NCBI RefSeq assembly: GCF_005239225.2
Contig: NC_133301.1
Span: 9,548,318-9,612,317, forward strand
Direction: 5' to 3'
DNA: 64,000 nt
Origin: Populus alba
Lineage: Eukaryota > Streptophyta > Magnoliopsida > Malpighiales > Salicaceae
A program made the position numbers and the translations under genes. The notes below the pieces were generated by a model. It was not told the origin of the DNA. It ran no database searches and saw nothing but the letters and a program-made list of their open reading frames with translations. Positions 21,331 through 33,058 of this stretch are shown here, piece by piece (within the stretch, counting starts at the first letter, position 1; every line of letters begins with the position of its first letter).

Positions 21331-22690
21331 AGACATTGTATCAAGAAAACTTATTGCAAAATAAAAGGCCAACAACACAATGTGAGTCGTTTTTTTCTCA
21401 CCATTGAAGTTATTTATTTGTAATAGATTATTTTAAGTTTTACATTAAATTACTTTGATGAATTGATTTTTATGCTGTTATTCGGGCAGTCTTATTTTCA
21501 GAAATTTTTAGTTTTATTTAGATTTAATAATTATATTATTGTAATTAGGTTAGTATAATGCAAAAAAACAATTATATTATTGTAAAACTATAATATTTCA
21601 TTTTCTTATCTTAATTTTGTTTATCAAATTACTATTCTAGGTTGCGTGATTTGTGGCATGATACCCCTATATATGCAATGAATAGAGCCAACTTTGATGA
21701 CATAGCATTGAGAAAAACTTTTAGACTGAAACATAAAGGGTAATTACGCTAAGTTTCAAGAATTTTTGACATTATATGGTTTTAAAAGGTGCTCACAGTC
21801 TAGGTCTCAAAAAAAAAAAAAAAAACTCATGATTTGATGAGCATGCACACTTGAGGAGCACTTTTCTTGGAGAACCATGCAAATAGCCTAATAAGAGCAT
21901 TTCTATATATTTAATTATTAATTTGGTTTTTATTTATGAGACTTTTTTTACATTCTATTTATTATATAGGAAAAACAGTTTTGATGTGAATATGCTTCAA
22001 TAGAGTTAAAAGCAAACAACATAGTGGTCAATGGTAAGACACTATGTTATACGAGGAAACTCATATAAGGAAAGGGTACATGGTCAATGGTAAGTTCTTA
22101 TTATGATAAAGCATATTGTCTCTTACAAATTATGAGTTAAAAGCAAACAACATAGTGGTCAAGGAATCATTTTCACCTGGTGGAGAGAATTTGATGAAGA
22201 TAAATAGCATCCTAAGGAGACTGTCTTTTCTTTTCAGGGCCAAAGTTATAGATTTACTTCCAGGAATTTAGATCAAGGCACAAATCTTCACTGTTTTGCT
22301 TAGACAAATTATTCAGAATAAGAAATCATTTCCAGCAATAGGATGTTTTCACTTTTTCCATCATTGCCAGCAAGTACTTTCTTGGCACAACATAACTTCT
22401 GGAAAGATTTGAACAGTTTCCATGCCTTGTGGAGCATCAAGTGATTCAGAATTTCATGAGTTTTGAGATTGAAGGGGACTAGAGCCTCAATAAATCCATC
22501 AGAAACCAACCCTATTGCCTTTATCAGTCATGCTTCCCAGAAGTTGGTTTTACACTGTATAATTCTTAGCATATTTTTAGGAGAAAGATGTAAAATACAT
22601 GTTTGTTGTCTTGCTTGAACTTTATTTTGCATGTAAGAAGCAGGTGAGTGAAAGCAAGTATTCTGTGGTGAAGCAGATATTGTTAGACAG
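21331..22690. other. Intergenic, no gene recognised
   Basis: AT-rich sequence. The part 21520-21830 is repeated at 62160-62455, so it belongs to the same duplicated segment as the FRIGIDA-like pseudogene. An open frame on the minus strand at 22309-22509 has no recognisable features. Confidence 0.4.
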
Positions 22691-23563
22691 CTTAAAGAAT
22701 CATACTCAGTTCCCCTGACTACATCAATTGCTTGTAGCAGGTGTTCTCATTTCCATCTTGAGGATCATTACAAAGGCATCGCTCCCTCAGAACCCTCAAC
22801 GTCTCCGAACAAGTGCTCACTTCTACTTTATAGTTAGCGCCATCATTCTGCTGTGTTGCGCTCTCTCTTCCAATTTGTTATACAAACTACCAGTTATGGA
22901 ACAGCGTTACAAACTTGCTCCTGATGATTCACTGTTTCCAAAACCAAAATTTCGGGCTGTAGCAAGAAAAATCCGATGGCCAGCTTTTGGTGTTCTCATG
23001 ATTTATATCGTGACTTTGTCGCTATTTCCTGGTTTCATAGCAGAAGATCTCTCGTCCAAGTTACTAAAAGATTGGCATCCCGTTTTGCTGATAACAATAT
23101 ACAATGTTGCAGACTTCACAGGGAAATCTTTAACCGCAATATATGTTCTGCAGAGCATTAAGAAGGCAACATGGGGTTGCATTCTCAGGCTTGTGTTATA
23201 TCCTCTCTTTGCAGCTTGTCTCAATGGACCCAAGTGGCTGAAAACTGAAGTACCCGTGGCAATTCTAACTTTCATGCTCGGAGGGACTAATGGCTATCTG
23301 ACAAGTGTTCTCATGATCCTTGATCCCATGGAAGTATCAGTTTCAGAAGCAGAGTTATCTGCAATTGCAATGGTTGTGTTCCTAGCCAGGAATAGGGTTG
23401 GTTGGTGGATCAGTTATTGGCTGGTTTTGGATCATTTGAGCCTTTTTTGGTCTCTCGAGCAAGTTGGGAACAGATTATATTCACAAGTAAAATTCAAGAA
23501 CAAAGGTAACTGGAGGTTGGCACTAGGAATAATCGATGGCAATTCCCATTGCATGATATGAAT
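22690..23563 (+). pseudogene. Equilibrative nucleoside transporter (ENT8/ENT1-like), C-terminal half, frameshifted
   Basis: ENT proteins carry nucleosides across membranes through 11 helices. The reading from about 22728 matches the second half of a plant ENT: G-V-L-I-S-I-L-R-I-I-T-K, a loop, then F-P-G-F-I-A-E-D, Y-N-V-A-D-F-T-G-K-S-L-T-A and N-G-Y-L-T-S-V-L-M-I. The N-terminal half is missing: sequence to the left shows no ENT exons. An extra C at 23386-23387 shifts the frame. In the alternative frame the canonical ending G-G-S-V-I-G-W-F-W-I-I and TGA (23437-23439) appears, whereas the open frame runs on to 23561 with unrelated residues. It is most simply a 5'-truncated pseudogene; expression of a partial protein cannot be excluded. 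Confidence 0.75.
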
Positions 23564-24045
23564 TTAGAGCTATCAGTCTTTAGTTTCCCAATCAGCAGCC
23601 GATTTCCTGTTCTGAATGAAAGTATCCTTATCCTTTGTGTATTGAAGAAGATAAGATTACTCTTCTTACCCTTTCTTAAAGCACAGGTTTAACCCTCCAA
23701 ATATCCACATTTGCAGTCAAAGGCTGAGTTGCAAACATAGCTTTTCTGTCATAGAGCCCCAATACTTGATGTGAAGGCATAGGACTTTCTGTCATAGAGC
23801 CCCCTGTTACTGTATAGAAATTTTAACACGCATAGGACTTGCTAAGTTTGAACAGAAATCAGCTTGTTAAAGTATTGAATACAGGGGAAGATAGAAAATG
23901 ATAATTTAACGATTTAATCTATCCAGGCTTTATCAATTTCCTTGATTCCTTCAATAATTAAAGGTGAAGCATAAACCCTAAATAAAATTGAAGAGGCAAT
24001 ACAGAACATGCTAAACGCATTGTTATTGTATCTAAAGCATTTGTA
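23564..24045. other. Intergenic, no gene seen
   Basis: A short direct repeat, CTTTCTGTCATAGAGCCCC, occurs near 23742 and again near 23788. Nothing else is recognised. Confidence 0.4.
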
Positions 24046-24249
24046 TTAGGTGGTTTGGTACCCTTACACTAGGATAGAGTTTTTCCTGGCTTTATTCTAA
24101 ACTAGGCTATGAGCTTTGTACAATTCTAAAAGCCAAATAATAGATTTGATATAAAAATTATGGGACCACATCAAGATTCTATCCTCAAAACATGGTCGAA
24201 AGAATCTTGCGCATGGAACAAACATTTTATATATGTTCAATCTTGCATA
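24046..24249. repeat. Dispersed repeat shared with 38062-38277
   Basis: About 200 bases match, with small indels, the sequence at 38062-38277 (shared phrases CTATGAGCTTTGTACA and AAAACATGGTCGAAAGAATC). Here it joins LTR fragment L3 at a GGAACACAC microhomology. No coding capacity is apparent. Confidence 0.6.
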
Positions 24250-24536
24250 TGGAACACACCAGGAGGAACGAACTGGGGAAAACAAAAGCAAACGCAGAGA
24301 GGACGAACGAACGAAAAAAACCCAGGAAAAACAGAGACGACCGGACATAGAGGAGACACAGATAATACACAGAGAACACTGGGCCAAAGACCACAAACAA
24401 AAACACAGACGCAAGAACAGAGATAATACAGAGAAGACGAGCAAAAACAGAAGGCCACAGGAGAACGAAACACACGCAGAACACGGGACGGACAGGAAGA
24501 AACCGATCAGAGAAAAGCAAGAACAGAGGTGAAAGC
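24250..24536 (+). mobile_element. LTR leader fragment L3
   Basis: This purine-rich leader matches 32220-32480 of L2 and 5760-5990 of L1. It ends in AGAACAGAGGTGAAAGC, then joins the 5'UTR-intron sequence of an ankyrin gene. Gene D has the same leader end directly before its splice donor (40760-40800). Confidence 0.6.
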
Positions 24537-24586
24537 TTGATTTTGACTTGAATTTAAAAATTTATATATATGCTCCTAAATAATTG
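24537..24586 (+). other. Remnant of ankyrin gene 5'UTR intron
   Basis: TTTATATATATGCTCCTAAA and its flanks match intron 1 of gene B (9162-9213) and gene D (41491-41547). It is cut at 24586 by the LTR start, showing that copy C once had the usual upstream region. Confidence 0.65.
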
Positions 24587-25333
24587 TGTCATAACCCAAT
24601 TTTTGACCATTTTATTTTTTATTATTTTATTTATTGAAAAGGATAAAAAATTGATGAAAAAATAATAATGATGATGAGAAAACAAGTAAAATAAAATAAA
24701 TGAAGAATGAATTAATATTTGGGTTAAGGGCATCATGGTTAGAAGTTTTGGGGTTTAATCAAACTTTAAAATTAATCCAATCAAGGGCTTAATGGAAGAA
24801 TTGATAAGTTTTGAGACTTAATTGAGCTTGGAATTAAATTAATTAATCCAATTAAAGGTTTAATTGGAGAATTGATAAGTTTTGAGACTTAATTAAGCTT
24901 GAAAATTAATTTAATTAATCCAATCAAGGGTTTAATTGGAGAATTGATAAGTTTTTGGACTTAATTGGCTTGGAATTAATTTAATTAATGAAACCCGGGG
25001 ACTTAATTGAAGAAATATCAAAGTTTGGGGTTTAATTGTGGTCTAAATTGCAAACATTAAAATCCAAGGACCAGCTTGAAAATGGCGCGGAAATGAAAGG
25101 ATCCAATTAAAGTTTATCCAGGGACTTATTTACAAAAATTTCAAAACTTCAAGGACCAGATCATAAATAGCATTTGATGGGAAAACGAAGCCGTTTCTTG
25201 GACAAAATTGTTCACTGTCTTCTTCCTCCGTTTCATCGGTTTCCAGCCAACGCTTAAGTTCCAGCATTGAAGGCACTTAAAGGGCCGGTTACAGGGCATT
25301 TAGGAGGCTGGCCGTTACCACCGATTTTGGCCT

Positions 25334-25341
25334 TATAAAAG
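25334..25341 (+). promoter_or_regulatory. TATA box of the long LTR
   Basis: TTATAAAA lies about 580 bases before the leader splice donor, at the start of a purine-rich leader, as in L1 and L2. Confidence 0.5.
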
Positions 25342-25937
25342 GAGAAGGAGTCGCAGCCAACAGGGGGGGATTTTTGGACTGAAACCGGGGGAAAAACTGG
25401 GGAGAAAACAGGGCAGAACCGAAAGAAAAAAACCACAAACGGCAGAAACCAAACCCAGGGAGGAGGAACCACAGAACCGGGGACACTAAAGGAAAAGAAA
25501 AGGAGCAGACGTTCGTTCCCTTGGTTTCTTCTCAAAGAAACAGAGAGGTGAACGAACCCGAACAGAGGAAGAACGCAGAAAAAAAGCAGGAGACCTTGAG
25601 AAGACAGAAACAAAGAGAAGTGTTGGCCAGCCAACGCACGAGCACCAGCCTTGTCTCGGGTTACACCACCTCTTGAACAGACGAACACAAAGAAAATCGG
25701 AGAGCACAAACGAGGAGAGAGCAAACACAGTAGAGAGAGAGAGAGATCAGAGAAGATGAAGGAGCCCGTAAAGGTAAAGAAAAGAGAGCAGAGAGAAGGA
25801 AGACTACAGGAACACCAAGAGGGGAACAGAAAAGAGGAATAGAACCGACCGCCCTCAACTTCGTCTTCACCTTCCGGAGCAGCGTCTTCAGGAGCAGCAG
25901 ATCACTGGTAAGTCTTCTCTTCTCTCCCATGCATTTT

Positions 25938-26034
25938 AATTCACTGCTACAGTAGCAGTGAATTATAATTCACTTGCTACTATAGCAAGTGAATTGTAAT
26001 ACCCAGCCGGGTCACTGGTCTAGACCAGTGACCC
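25938..26034. repeat. Three successive palindromes after the LTR splice donor
   Basis: 25938-25964 has 13-base arms around one base. 25967-25995 has 13-base arms around three bases. 26009-26034 is a perfect 26-base palindrome (GGGTCACTGGTCT and its complement). Imperfect GGGCTGAGCTGGG-type repeats follow. Confidence 0.9.
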
Positions 26035-26793
26035 AACCGAATCAGCTGGGTCCAGCCCAGCCCATGTGGGCTGAGCTGGGCCCCAGCCCCAAAAAATTAT
26101 GTTGGGCCGGGCCAGGTCCAGCCCAACAAAAATAATATAAAAAAAATAAAAAACAGAAAATAAATAAAAAAAATTAAAAAATGTGGATGCATGAATAAAA
26201 ATAATGTAAATTTACTGGTTTATTCATTGATGCCAGAGTCAGGAATAAAAATATCGGTCTAAATTTTTATTACTTTTATTCGTTGTATTTTTATTTTATT
26301 TAGCTAGAAAAAATAAAATATGTGCATGCTTAAAAATAATTTTTTTTTTAATTTAATTATCGGCGCTAGAGTAGGGAATTAAAAAATATATTGATCTAAT
26401 TTTTGTCGTAGCTACGAATTTTTACCAATGCCAGAGTTGGAATTATTCGAGCTCAAATATTCACTGGCGCCAGAGTCAGGAATATTATAAACAAATCATC
26501 ACAGCATAAATCAATAAATATTTAGCAATTTAAGACAACACCAACAATGCAGTCTGCCTTAGGCAGAACGTTTAAGGGGTGATAATATCTTCCCTTTTAC
26601 GTAACCAATCCCGAGTCATAGAATCTCTGTTGACCAGTTAGGGTTCCTAGTGACCATAATACTAGGTGGCGACTCCTGAAACGAGACCTTTTCCCCTAAA
26701 AGAACCGGATGCCAGAAATCTGTTCTTTTTCCATATATAATTCATTTGAAGAATTAATTTTTTTTTAGGGTCGCTGCGATGTCGGGTGCGACA

Positions 26794-27325
26794 GAATGGC
26801 GACTCCACTGGGGACTTAGGATTAAGCTTTGTCTTTTGTCTTATTATTGCTATTATTTATTTATTTATTTATTTATTTTTTTGTTGTACTTATTTGTTTA
26901 TTTTTCCTGCATTTACTGCTTTAGCATGCATCCTTGTTTATGTTGCCATGCATCACTTTGAGAGCACACACTTTGCAACCTAGGATAAGTGGGAAAGTAA
27001 CGGTACCCCAATGGCTTTAGCCTGGGTAAGACTCGTGAAACCATCCAACTCTCGCTTGATTGTTTACTTGGAAGTGGTTGATATGCCAAACTGATATTAC
27101 CCAGGGCCTCTATCTTCACACTACTTGTAAGCCTCATATCGACCTTTCATGGACGATCACTGAGCATGCGAGAGACCCTTTGAAACTAGATAATGACCAA
27201 CCCCTTGATGCACTCAGTAATTAGGATCTTCCAATTAGGTTGTCACCCCGTGAAGGGCAAGTTCACATTTCATACGCATTTTTTTTTTATTTTTTATTAT
27301 TGCTTTAGCATTTTTGCATAATTGC
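26794..27325 (+). mobile_element. Truncated internal region of the LTR retrotransposon
   Basis: About 530 bases follow the primer-binding site, with a TTTA-repeat run near 26855-26890, and no gag or pol frame. At about 27325 it joins ankyrin exon 2. The rest of the element, including the 3' LTR, is missing together with host exon 1 and most of exon 2. Confidence 0.65.
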
Positions 27326-29570
27326 ATGCGGGTGGATAAAATGATTGTTAATAATGAAAAGTTGAAACCATCTGGTGTTGTTGTGAAATTATTGCAAGGC
27401 GGACGCTTTAAAGCTCCAAAGTCAGATGGAATGGTATGCTTATATGCTGAGCCTTTTCGAAAAACTGACCTTATGGTGCCAATTAATGGGCTTGCAATTG
27501 CTCATATATACTTGCAAAACATGATAATGAAAAGGACAACCTTTAACATTACAAAAACTGATTTCAAGAAAATACATTCAAATTCAGTTTCGAATGTATA
27601 CTTACAAATTACTACTGTCTTTGCATGTCCTTGATCAGAGCAAGCGAATCGATACCAAGCATGAGGATGATGCTGCGAGAGGTGTATGGAACAAATCGCA
27701 GGAAGCAGAAGTTCGCAAAATGGTAAAATTTTAGGTTTCACAAACTTTCTATCTTTTAAGTCTTGGCATGTGACTAACATCACAAAGGGTTTTCATTGCT
27801 CCATCATATATCTTAATTTTAACATTATCAATTCTAGCAACTTAGATTTTATTATCATTTATGAGCGCTATAGAATCTTCATCATATTCTTTGTAAGTAT
27901 CAAAACATTCTTTCTTTAAATAAATATGAAAGGAACATGCAAAATCTACAATCCATGAATTTTTCAAAACCTTTTTACATTTATGATCCATGAGAGCATC
28001 CCTATACTTCGTATGATTTAGCTTTAATTCTTCTAAGTCGGCTTTCATCTTCTCACAATGATACTAAACATGGCCTTTCCATTGAAAATAAATATATTTC
28101 TCATCATTACAATCCACTCTAGGTCTAGAATCTCAAATAGAGTTTTTTATACCAAATCTACCTCCTAATGCCATGTTCCTCCCATGACAATCATAATTTT
28201 ATTTCCTAGATTACCTTCCATCACCAATGCCTCGTTACCTTTCAAAACCTTTTATTCTATCCAGTAAGATTAAACCTAAAGTTATCCTTTTAACTAGTAT
28301 TGTTTGCACCAATGGCTTTGTAGAATGAGGTTTCGCTCTTTATCCTCAATTTTTTTTTTCTAATATTGACTAGTTGTGTTGTCAACCTTTTAACTCTTGT
28401 GTGTACCCATTCCTTCATCCATCCTCAAGAGTACAAATCTAACTTCAAAAGAAAACGATTGGTCATGGGTCGTATAGAGAGATAAAGAAGAATCAAGCTT
28501 CTAATGGCATTATACTCCACAATCCAGCTTCTAGTAATTGCATAGGAACAATCAATACTCATTTAAAAAGATTTTTTAATTGTCAAAAACCTATAGAATA
28601 AAAGAAAACATATAAAAAATTTCTTTCATGATCTCTTAAAAATCCATCAATACCAGAGGGTTTTGGTTAGCCATTTAAAGAACCATTCACATTTCACTTT
28701 AGGTGGCATCCAAGACAAATTATATTCTAGTTGCTTTGGTCCACGTAAGAAGCTAATCAGGTGATTGAAGTAAATATATTCTAGTATAGCAAAAACTTTC
28801 ACATCCACATTGTGTCCATGTTGCAACTTTATAGAAAAGGGAATGATAGATTTCTTTTAATTACCTCAAATTTGATTAATCCAAAATGGAAATAAAGTTC
28901 TTTACTTGCTCAAAAATATGGAATGCCTCGCTGATCTACTAAATAGCGATGAATTACTTCTTCGTTATTATGGGATATTAAGCTAACATTGTCATGATGC
29001 TTTATATAATTTGTATAACATATATTTTCTAATTAACACTTTGTTGTTCAGCGTAAGGTATTTAAAGTTTTGGTGGAGGCAGATGATAAGACTGAGTGTG
29101 ATTTACCAAGAACGACGTTAACGACGGAGCAACTGAACAGAGGGGTATGGAATCTTCTCGTGGTGTCAGTACTGGTAGCTGGAGTAACCTTCGCTGGTGC
29201 TATCACTGTGCCTGGATCAGGTTCTGATCCTAGCAGTGATTGGTCAAAATATCTGATGAGTTTATATATTTGTTTTGACATGCTAGCTATGAATTTCTCC
29301 CTCATCGCTGCTATAATCCTTTGTCAGATATCATTAGGTCGTGCCAGTGATGTAACATCAAGCATGAAGATAGCGACATGTTGTAATTTTTACTCCCTTC
29401 TCTACATGAGTTTAGCATTTACATTCATCCTGGCAATGACGCGGCAAGAACACACTAGATCTTTCATAATCATCATCACATCCCAAGTCTGTTTTGTTCT
29501 TATCCAATATTTTTTGTCCTTTAGATTGATAGTTTCAAGTGCAAAATCAGCATTTTGTCTTCTTTTGTAA
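27326..29570 (+). pseudogene. Ankyrin-repeat/PGG gene, copy C (lost exon 1 and most of exon 2)
   Basis: What remains is the last 108 bases of exon 2 (27326-27433), exon 3 (27639-27722, donor GTAAAA) and exon 4 (29052-29570). Exon 4 is fully open and holds the PGG-type segment with four hydrophobic stretches. The three pieces stay in frame with each other. An ATG at 27326, formed at the junction with the LTR element, could start a 236-residue protein that is nearly all membrane domain and has no complete ankyrin repeat. Whether the LTR drives it is unknown. Intron 3 keeps the copia protease relic. It is best treated as a disrupted gene. Confidence 0.75.
27842..28048 (-). mobile_element. Copia protease relic in intron 3 of copy C (longest version)
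   Basis: The minus-strand frame is open for 68 residues and aligns with a copia protease start: K-N-S-W-I-V-D-F-A-C-S-F-H, F-D-T-Y-K-E-Y-D, then S-I-A-L-I-N-D-N-K where active elements have a V-x-M-G-N-N-like segment. The catalytic D-S/T-G triad has become D-F-A, so it is inactive. Confidence 0.6.
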
Positions 29571-31585
29571 TTTGTATCTCTTGTAAGAAATAGATATTAA
29601 GCTCTTTCTCTTCTCTCTTGTAACGACTTTGGTTATATAGAGAGCAGAACATACATGTCACTGGTGTGTCTCTTCAGAGTTCTTCCATGTTGCAGGGTAC
29701 TTGACTATCGAATTCTTAGCACTAAATAGTTTGACAACAACTAATCGCGTGCGTTTTTGATAAATATAGTATGTACTAGTCGTGGACCTGAGCTATGATG
29801 TGGGGTTGGATTCGTTTTCTTTCATATAAAACATAATGTTCTAAAGCATAGAGAAAAATGAATGATAGACCAGTTATAGACTAGACTAAATAGATTTGTT
29901 TTATTTTAATTAAATAATAAAAAAAATAAATTAACAATGAACTAGAGTATATAGAACAAATTAAGAAAAAATGATCATGATAACTTGAAAAAAATATTAT
30001 TTCAAAGAGAATAAATAATGTGACTCAATTCCCGACCCATTGAATATAAAATAAAGAAATTGGATAATAAAATAGGATAATTCTCAACTAATCAAATGTT
30101 AAAATTTTAAAAAAAAAAAATCAATTATACAGAAAGATAAAAAAAAATAATTGAAGAAATGAGAATCAAAATTAAAATCAAAAATAAATTTTATTTTTGA
30201 TTGAAGGGTGAAATTTAAAACAAAAATCAATTTAACAAAAGGACTCAAAAAAATAAAACTATCAAAAGAATGAGGACTAAATTGAAAAAAGCATAATATA
30301 TAACAAATTAAGATAATAAAATTAAAAATAACTCAAAATTTCATAAAATGACCAAGAATAAAATTAAAAAATCAAGAATAAATAATGAATTTGACATCTC
30401 AATAAATTAAAGGACAACTTTAAAATTTCGCATGCCCAATATAATTTTCAAGGAAAAAAAAAGAAACTTGAATGAGAAAAGAAGATCACCAACATCACAC
30501 CGCTATCCTCATAACACCACGTGTTGTCCTTAAAAAAACAATATATTGCAGTACTTTCAATGACACAACAAAAACTAGTTTTTGGTTGCTGAGAAATGCC
30601 ACCCAAATGGAGCTAGCGCCACCCATTACACGGGCATGGAGCTGTTAATATAACATACTCTTCTTCTTCTTCTTCTTCTTCTTTTTCCGATCTCTAGGGT
30701 GTTTTCTAAAATGCTAGGGAAAAAAAATAAAATAATGGTTGAAGTTAAAAAAAATAATTAACAAATAATGGCTTAACAATGATACACAAAAATAGATTAA
30801 ATATCGTAATTACGATATAACAAGAAAAAGGAAAATTTTTTATTTGCATAATTATAAAATAGTTTCGTTATAATTCAAGGAATGAAATACTTTTATTAAA
30901 CAATAAAAAAAGAAACAAGAAGAAGTGATGACTAAAAATTAGTTTTCACTGCTCCTAATTAAACAAGTGGTAGTGATTACTAAATCCATAGCCCAACGCT
31001 ATGCAACAAGTTAAATGAAAAAAAAATATTAGCTAATAAAATTGTCCGAATATTGCAATTGTGCTTTAAAAAAGTTAAAAATCTTTGTGACAAAGTCAGA
31101 TAAGCTGATAACATTTAATTAAATGATTAAAAAAAAACGGTAAATAGATTATAGATTGAATCAAATAAAAAAAAAAATTTTAATGAGAACTTATAATAAA
31201 CATCAACAAAAAAAGTATAAGAGCTTGGTTCCAAGTAAACCTAATATGGAAGATTGAAACCAGAGAAAAAATAAATTAATAATGAGTTAAAGCATATAAA
31301 ACAAATTAAAAAAAATTATAATAACCTGAAAAATATATTATTTTTTAAAAAAATAAATGATGTGACTCAATTCTCGACTCATAAAAACATGAGATTAAAT
31401 AAAACAAATAGTCTAATTCCCCACCAATTAAATGTTATAAGTTAAAAAACAAAATAACAATTGAAAGCATGAGAATTAAATTAAAATAAAAAATAATTTT
31501 TTTATTGAAATGTGAAATTGAAAAGAAAATTCAATTAAAAAAATCAGAAAATAAACTATAAAAAGAGTAAAGATTAAATTGAAAA
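29571..31585. repeat. Downstream segment of copy C, A/T-rich, paralogous to 3265-5296
   Basis: No gene is seen. It carries the conserved 3' flank, the A-rich dispersed repeat (30090-30600) and a (TTC)n microsatellite at 30658-30685 that is absent at the matching place after copy A. Similarity to the A segment continues into LTR L2. Confidence 0.6.
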
Positions 31586-32480
31586 AAATATCAAAGTTTG
31601 CGGGCTGATTTGGGTTCAAATTGTAAGGAATTAAAGTCCAAAGATCAAAGTGAAAATTCAGGGGTTACTATAGGGAGCTTAATTGATTTTTCCAAAGATA
31701 ATTTTGAAATAATAAAAAGTTGAAAATTTAATTAAGGACTGAATTGAAATATTCAGAAACTAAGGACTGTTTTGTAAAAGACGCTAAAATCCAGGGGTCC
31801 AATTACAATTTATCCAGGGGGCGAAATTAAAAAACAAATGGAAGGAATTTCCTGATTAAGGGGCTTGATTGTGAAATCTCGACACTTCAGTGACCAAACC
31901 GACAGAAAATCAACGGCGCCATTTCCAGACGAGCTGTTCATCTTCCTCAACGCCTCAGCTGCCCACGATGCAATACGTTACTGAAACGTATGGCATCCTC
32001 TGGCTATAAAGCCAGAGGAAGAAAGGCCTCCAGGAGGAAGGGGGAGGACGAAGAGGACGAAGACCAGGGGACTGAGAGCAAACCGAGAGAACCAGAGGAC
32101 GAACGGAGAGAACGAAAAGAACAGAGAAAATCCACGAACAGAACACAACAACAGGGGAACAAAACACACAGAACACACACCAGGAGGAGCGAACTGAGGA
32201 CGAACTGGGGGGGGGGAAAGCAGGGGGAAAACAAGCAAACGCAGAGAGGACGAACGAACGAAAAAAACCCAGGAAAAACAAAGACGACCGGACACAGAGG
32301 AGACGCAGATAATACACAGAGAACACTGGACCAAAGACCACAAACAAAAACACAGACGCAAGAACAAAGATAATACAGAGAAGACGAGCAAAAACAGAAG
32401 GCCACAGGAGAACGAAACACACGCAGAACAGGGGACGGACAGGAAGAAACCGATCAGAGAAAAGCAAGAACAAAGGTGAG
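31586..32480 (+). mobile_element. LTR fragment L2 upstream of copy C2
   Basis: The U3-R part matches L1 (5297-5992), with the same inverted repeat and a TATA box CTATAAA near 32004. Its leader is about 200 bases longer than that of L1. The leader runs on into the GACCAGTCCTCCATCA phrase and a possible donor (GAG|GTGAGT near 32550). No other gene lies between it and copy C2, whose ATG is about 500 bases further on, so it could serve as that gene's promoter. Confidence 0.65.
32002..32012 (+). promoter_or_regulatory. TATA box of L2, candidate promoter for copy C2
   Basis: CTATAAAG in the same setting as in L1, about 1.05 kb before the C2 start codon on the same strand. Use by C2 is inferred only. 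Confidence 0.4.
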
Positions 32481-32520
32481 AGCAGAGGAAGCAAGTAACT
32501 AGTCGACCAGTCCTCCATCA

Positions 32521-33058
32521 CATATTCATCTCCAGAACTACATGTAGAGGTGAGTATTTTCAGTTTAATTTTTACTTAAAAAACCAACCAAACTGAATTT
32601 TTATTTATTTTTAATTTAAAAATAAAACCAAACCGCCAGTTCAAAGCAACTTATTTCGATTCGGTTAATTAAGGGAAAAAATTAAAAAAAAAACCAATAA
32701 TCCAATTTTGTTTCATGAGAAGAGCAAGCTGATGCCAACAACAACAAAGTAAAAAAGATGAATGATAAATTGATTAGTCTAAATGGCAAGAATTCCAGCC
32801 ATGTCCAAGTGCAAAATAATGATCCTAGCCAACAAGATTTCCACCAACTCGTAAAAAAGCCAAAATAGCCGGGAAAATACATGAAACCAAGTAGATAAAA
32901 GAAAAGCAGATCCCTTTATGCAAAAGCATGTGGAAAAAATGCACATCCCTTTTATACAAAAGAAATATTTTTATCCCTCGATAAAGTGTTCAGTGTTCAC
33001 ATGTCCAAAGTCAAGACAAATATAGTATGAAAAAGGAAAAGATTGAAATTTTAGAGTG
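32521..33058 (+). repeat. Block upstream of copy C2, shared with copy F and the 6-7.5 kb region
   Basis: It matches 46466-47003 along its whole length and 6026-6298 plus 7238-7503 around the MITE. It has no ankyrin-gene 5' sequence: exon 1 and the start of exon 2 are replaced by this block. Confidence 0.7.

Larger units (their letters stand above)
24587..26793 (+). mobile_element. Long LTR (2.2 kb) inserted in copy C
   Basis: The LTR starts TGTCATAACCC at 24587 and ends GGGTGCGACA at 26793. It contains U3 phrases repeating 'gacttaattga', a TATA box (TTATAAAA near 25334), a G/C-rich leader, a splice donor (CACTG|GTAAGTCT near 25914), three palindromes (25938-26034) and a U5 with repeated 'gccagagt' phrases. 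A primer-binding-site-like TGGCGACTCCACTGGGGAC follows at 26797, the type I associate with large Ty3/gypsy (Ogre-like) plant elements. Related LTR pieces lie at 37060-38050 (minus) and 38413-38885 (plus). Confidence 0.75.

Noticed and set aside
22309..22509. Minus-strand 66-codon frame
   Set aside because: No recognisable motif and no neighbouring exon; too short to call.
24097..24532. Overlapping open frames on both strands
   Set aside because: Low-complexity LTR leader (L3); no protein family features.
25254..25930. Several open frames of 60-156 codons
   Set aside because: They lie in the leader of the long LTR, purine-rich on one strand, with no domain.
31955..32521. 188-codon minus-strand frame and 127-codon plus-strand frame
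   Set aside because: Leader of L2, a low-complexity repeat of the L1 case.
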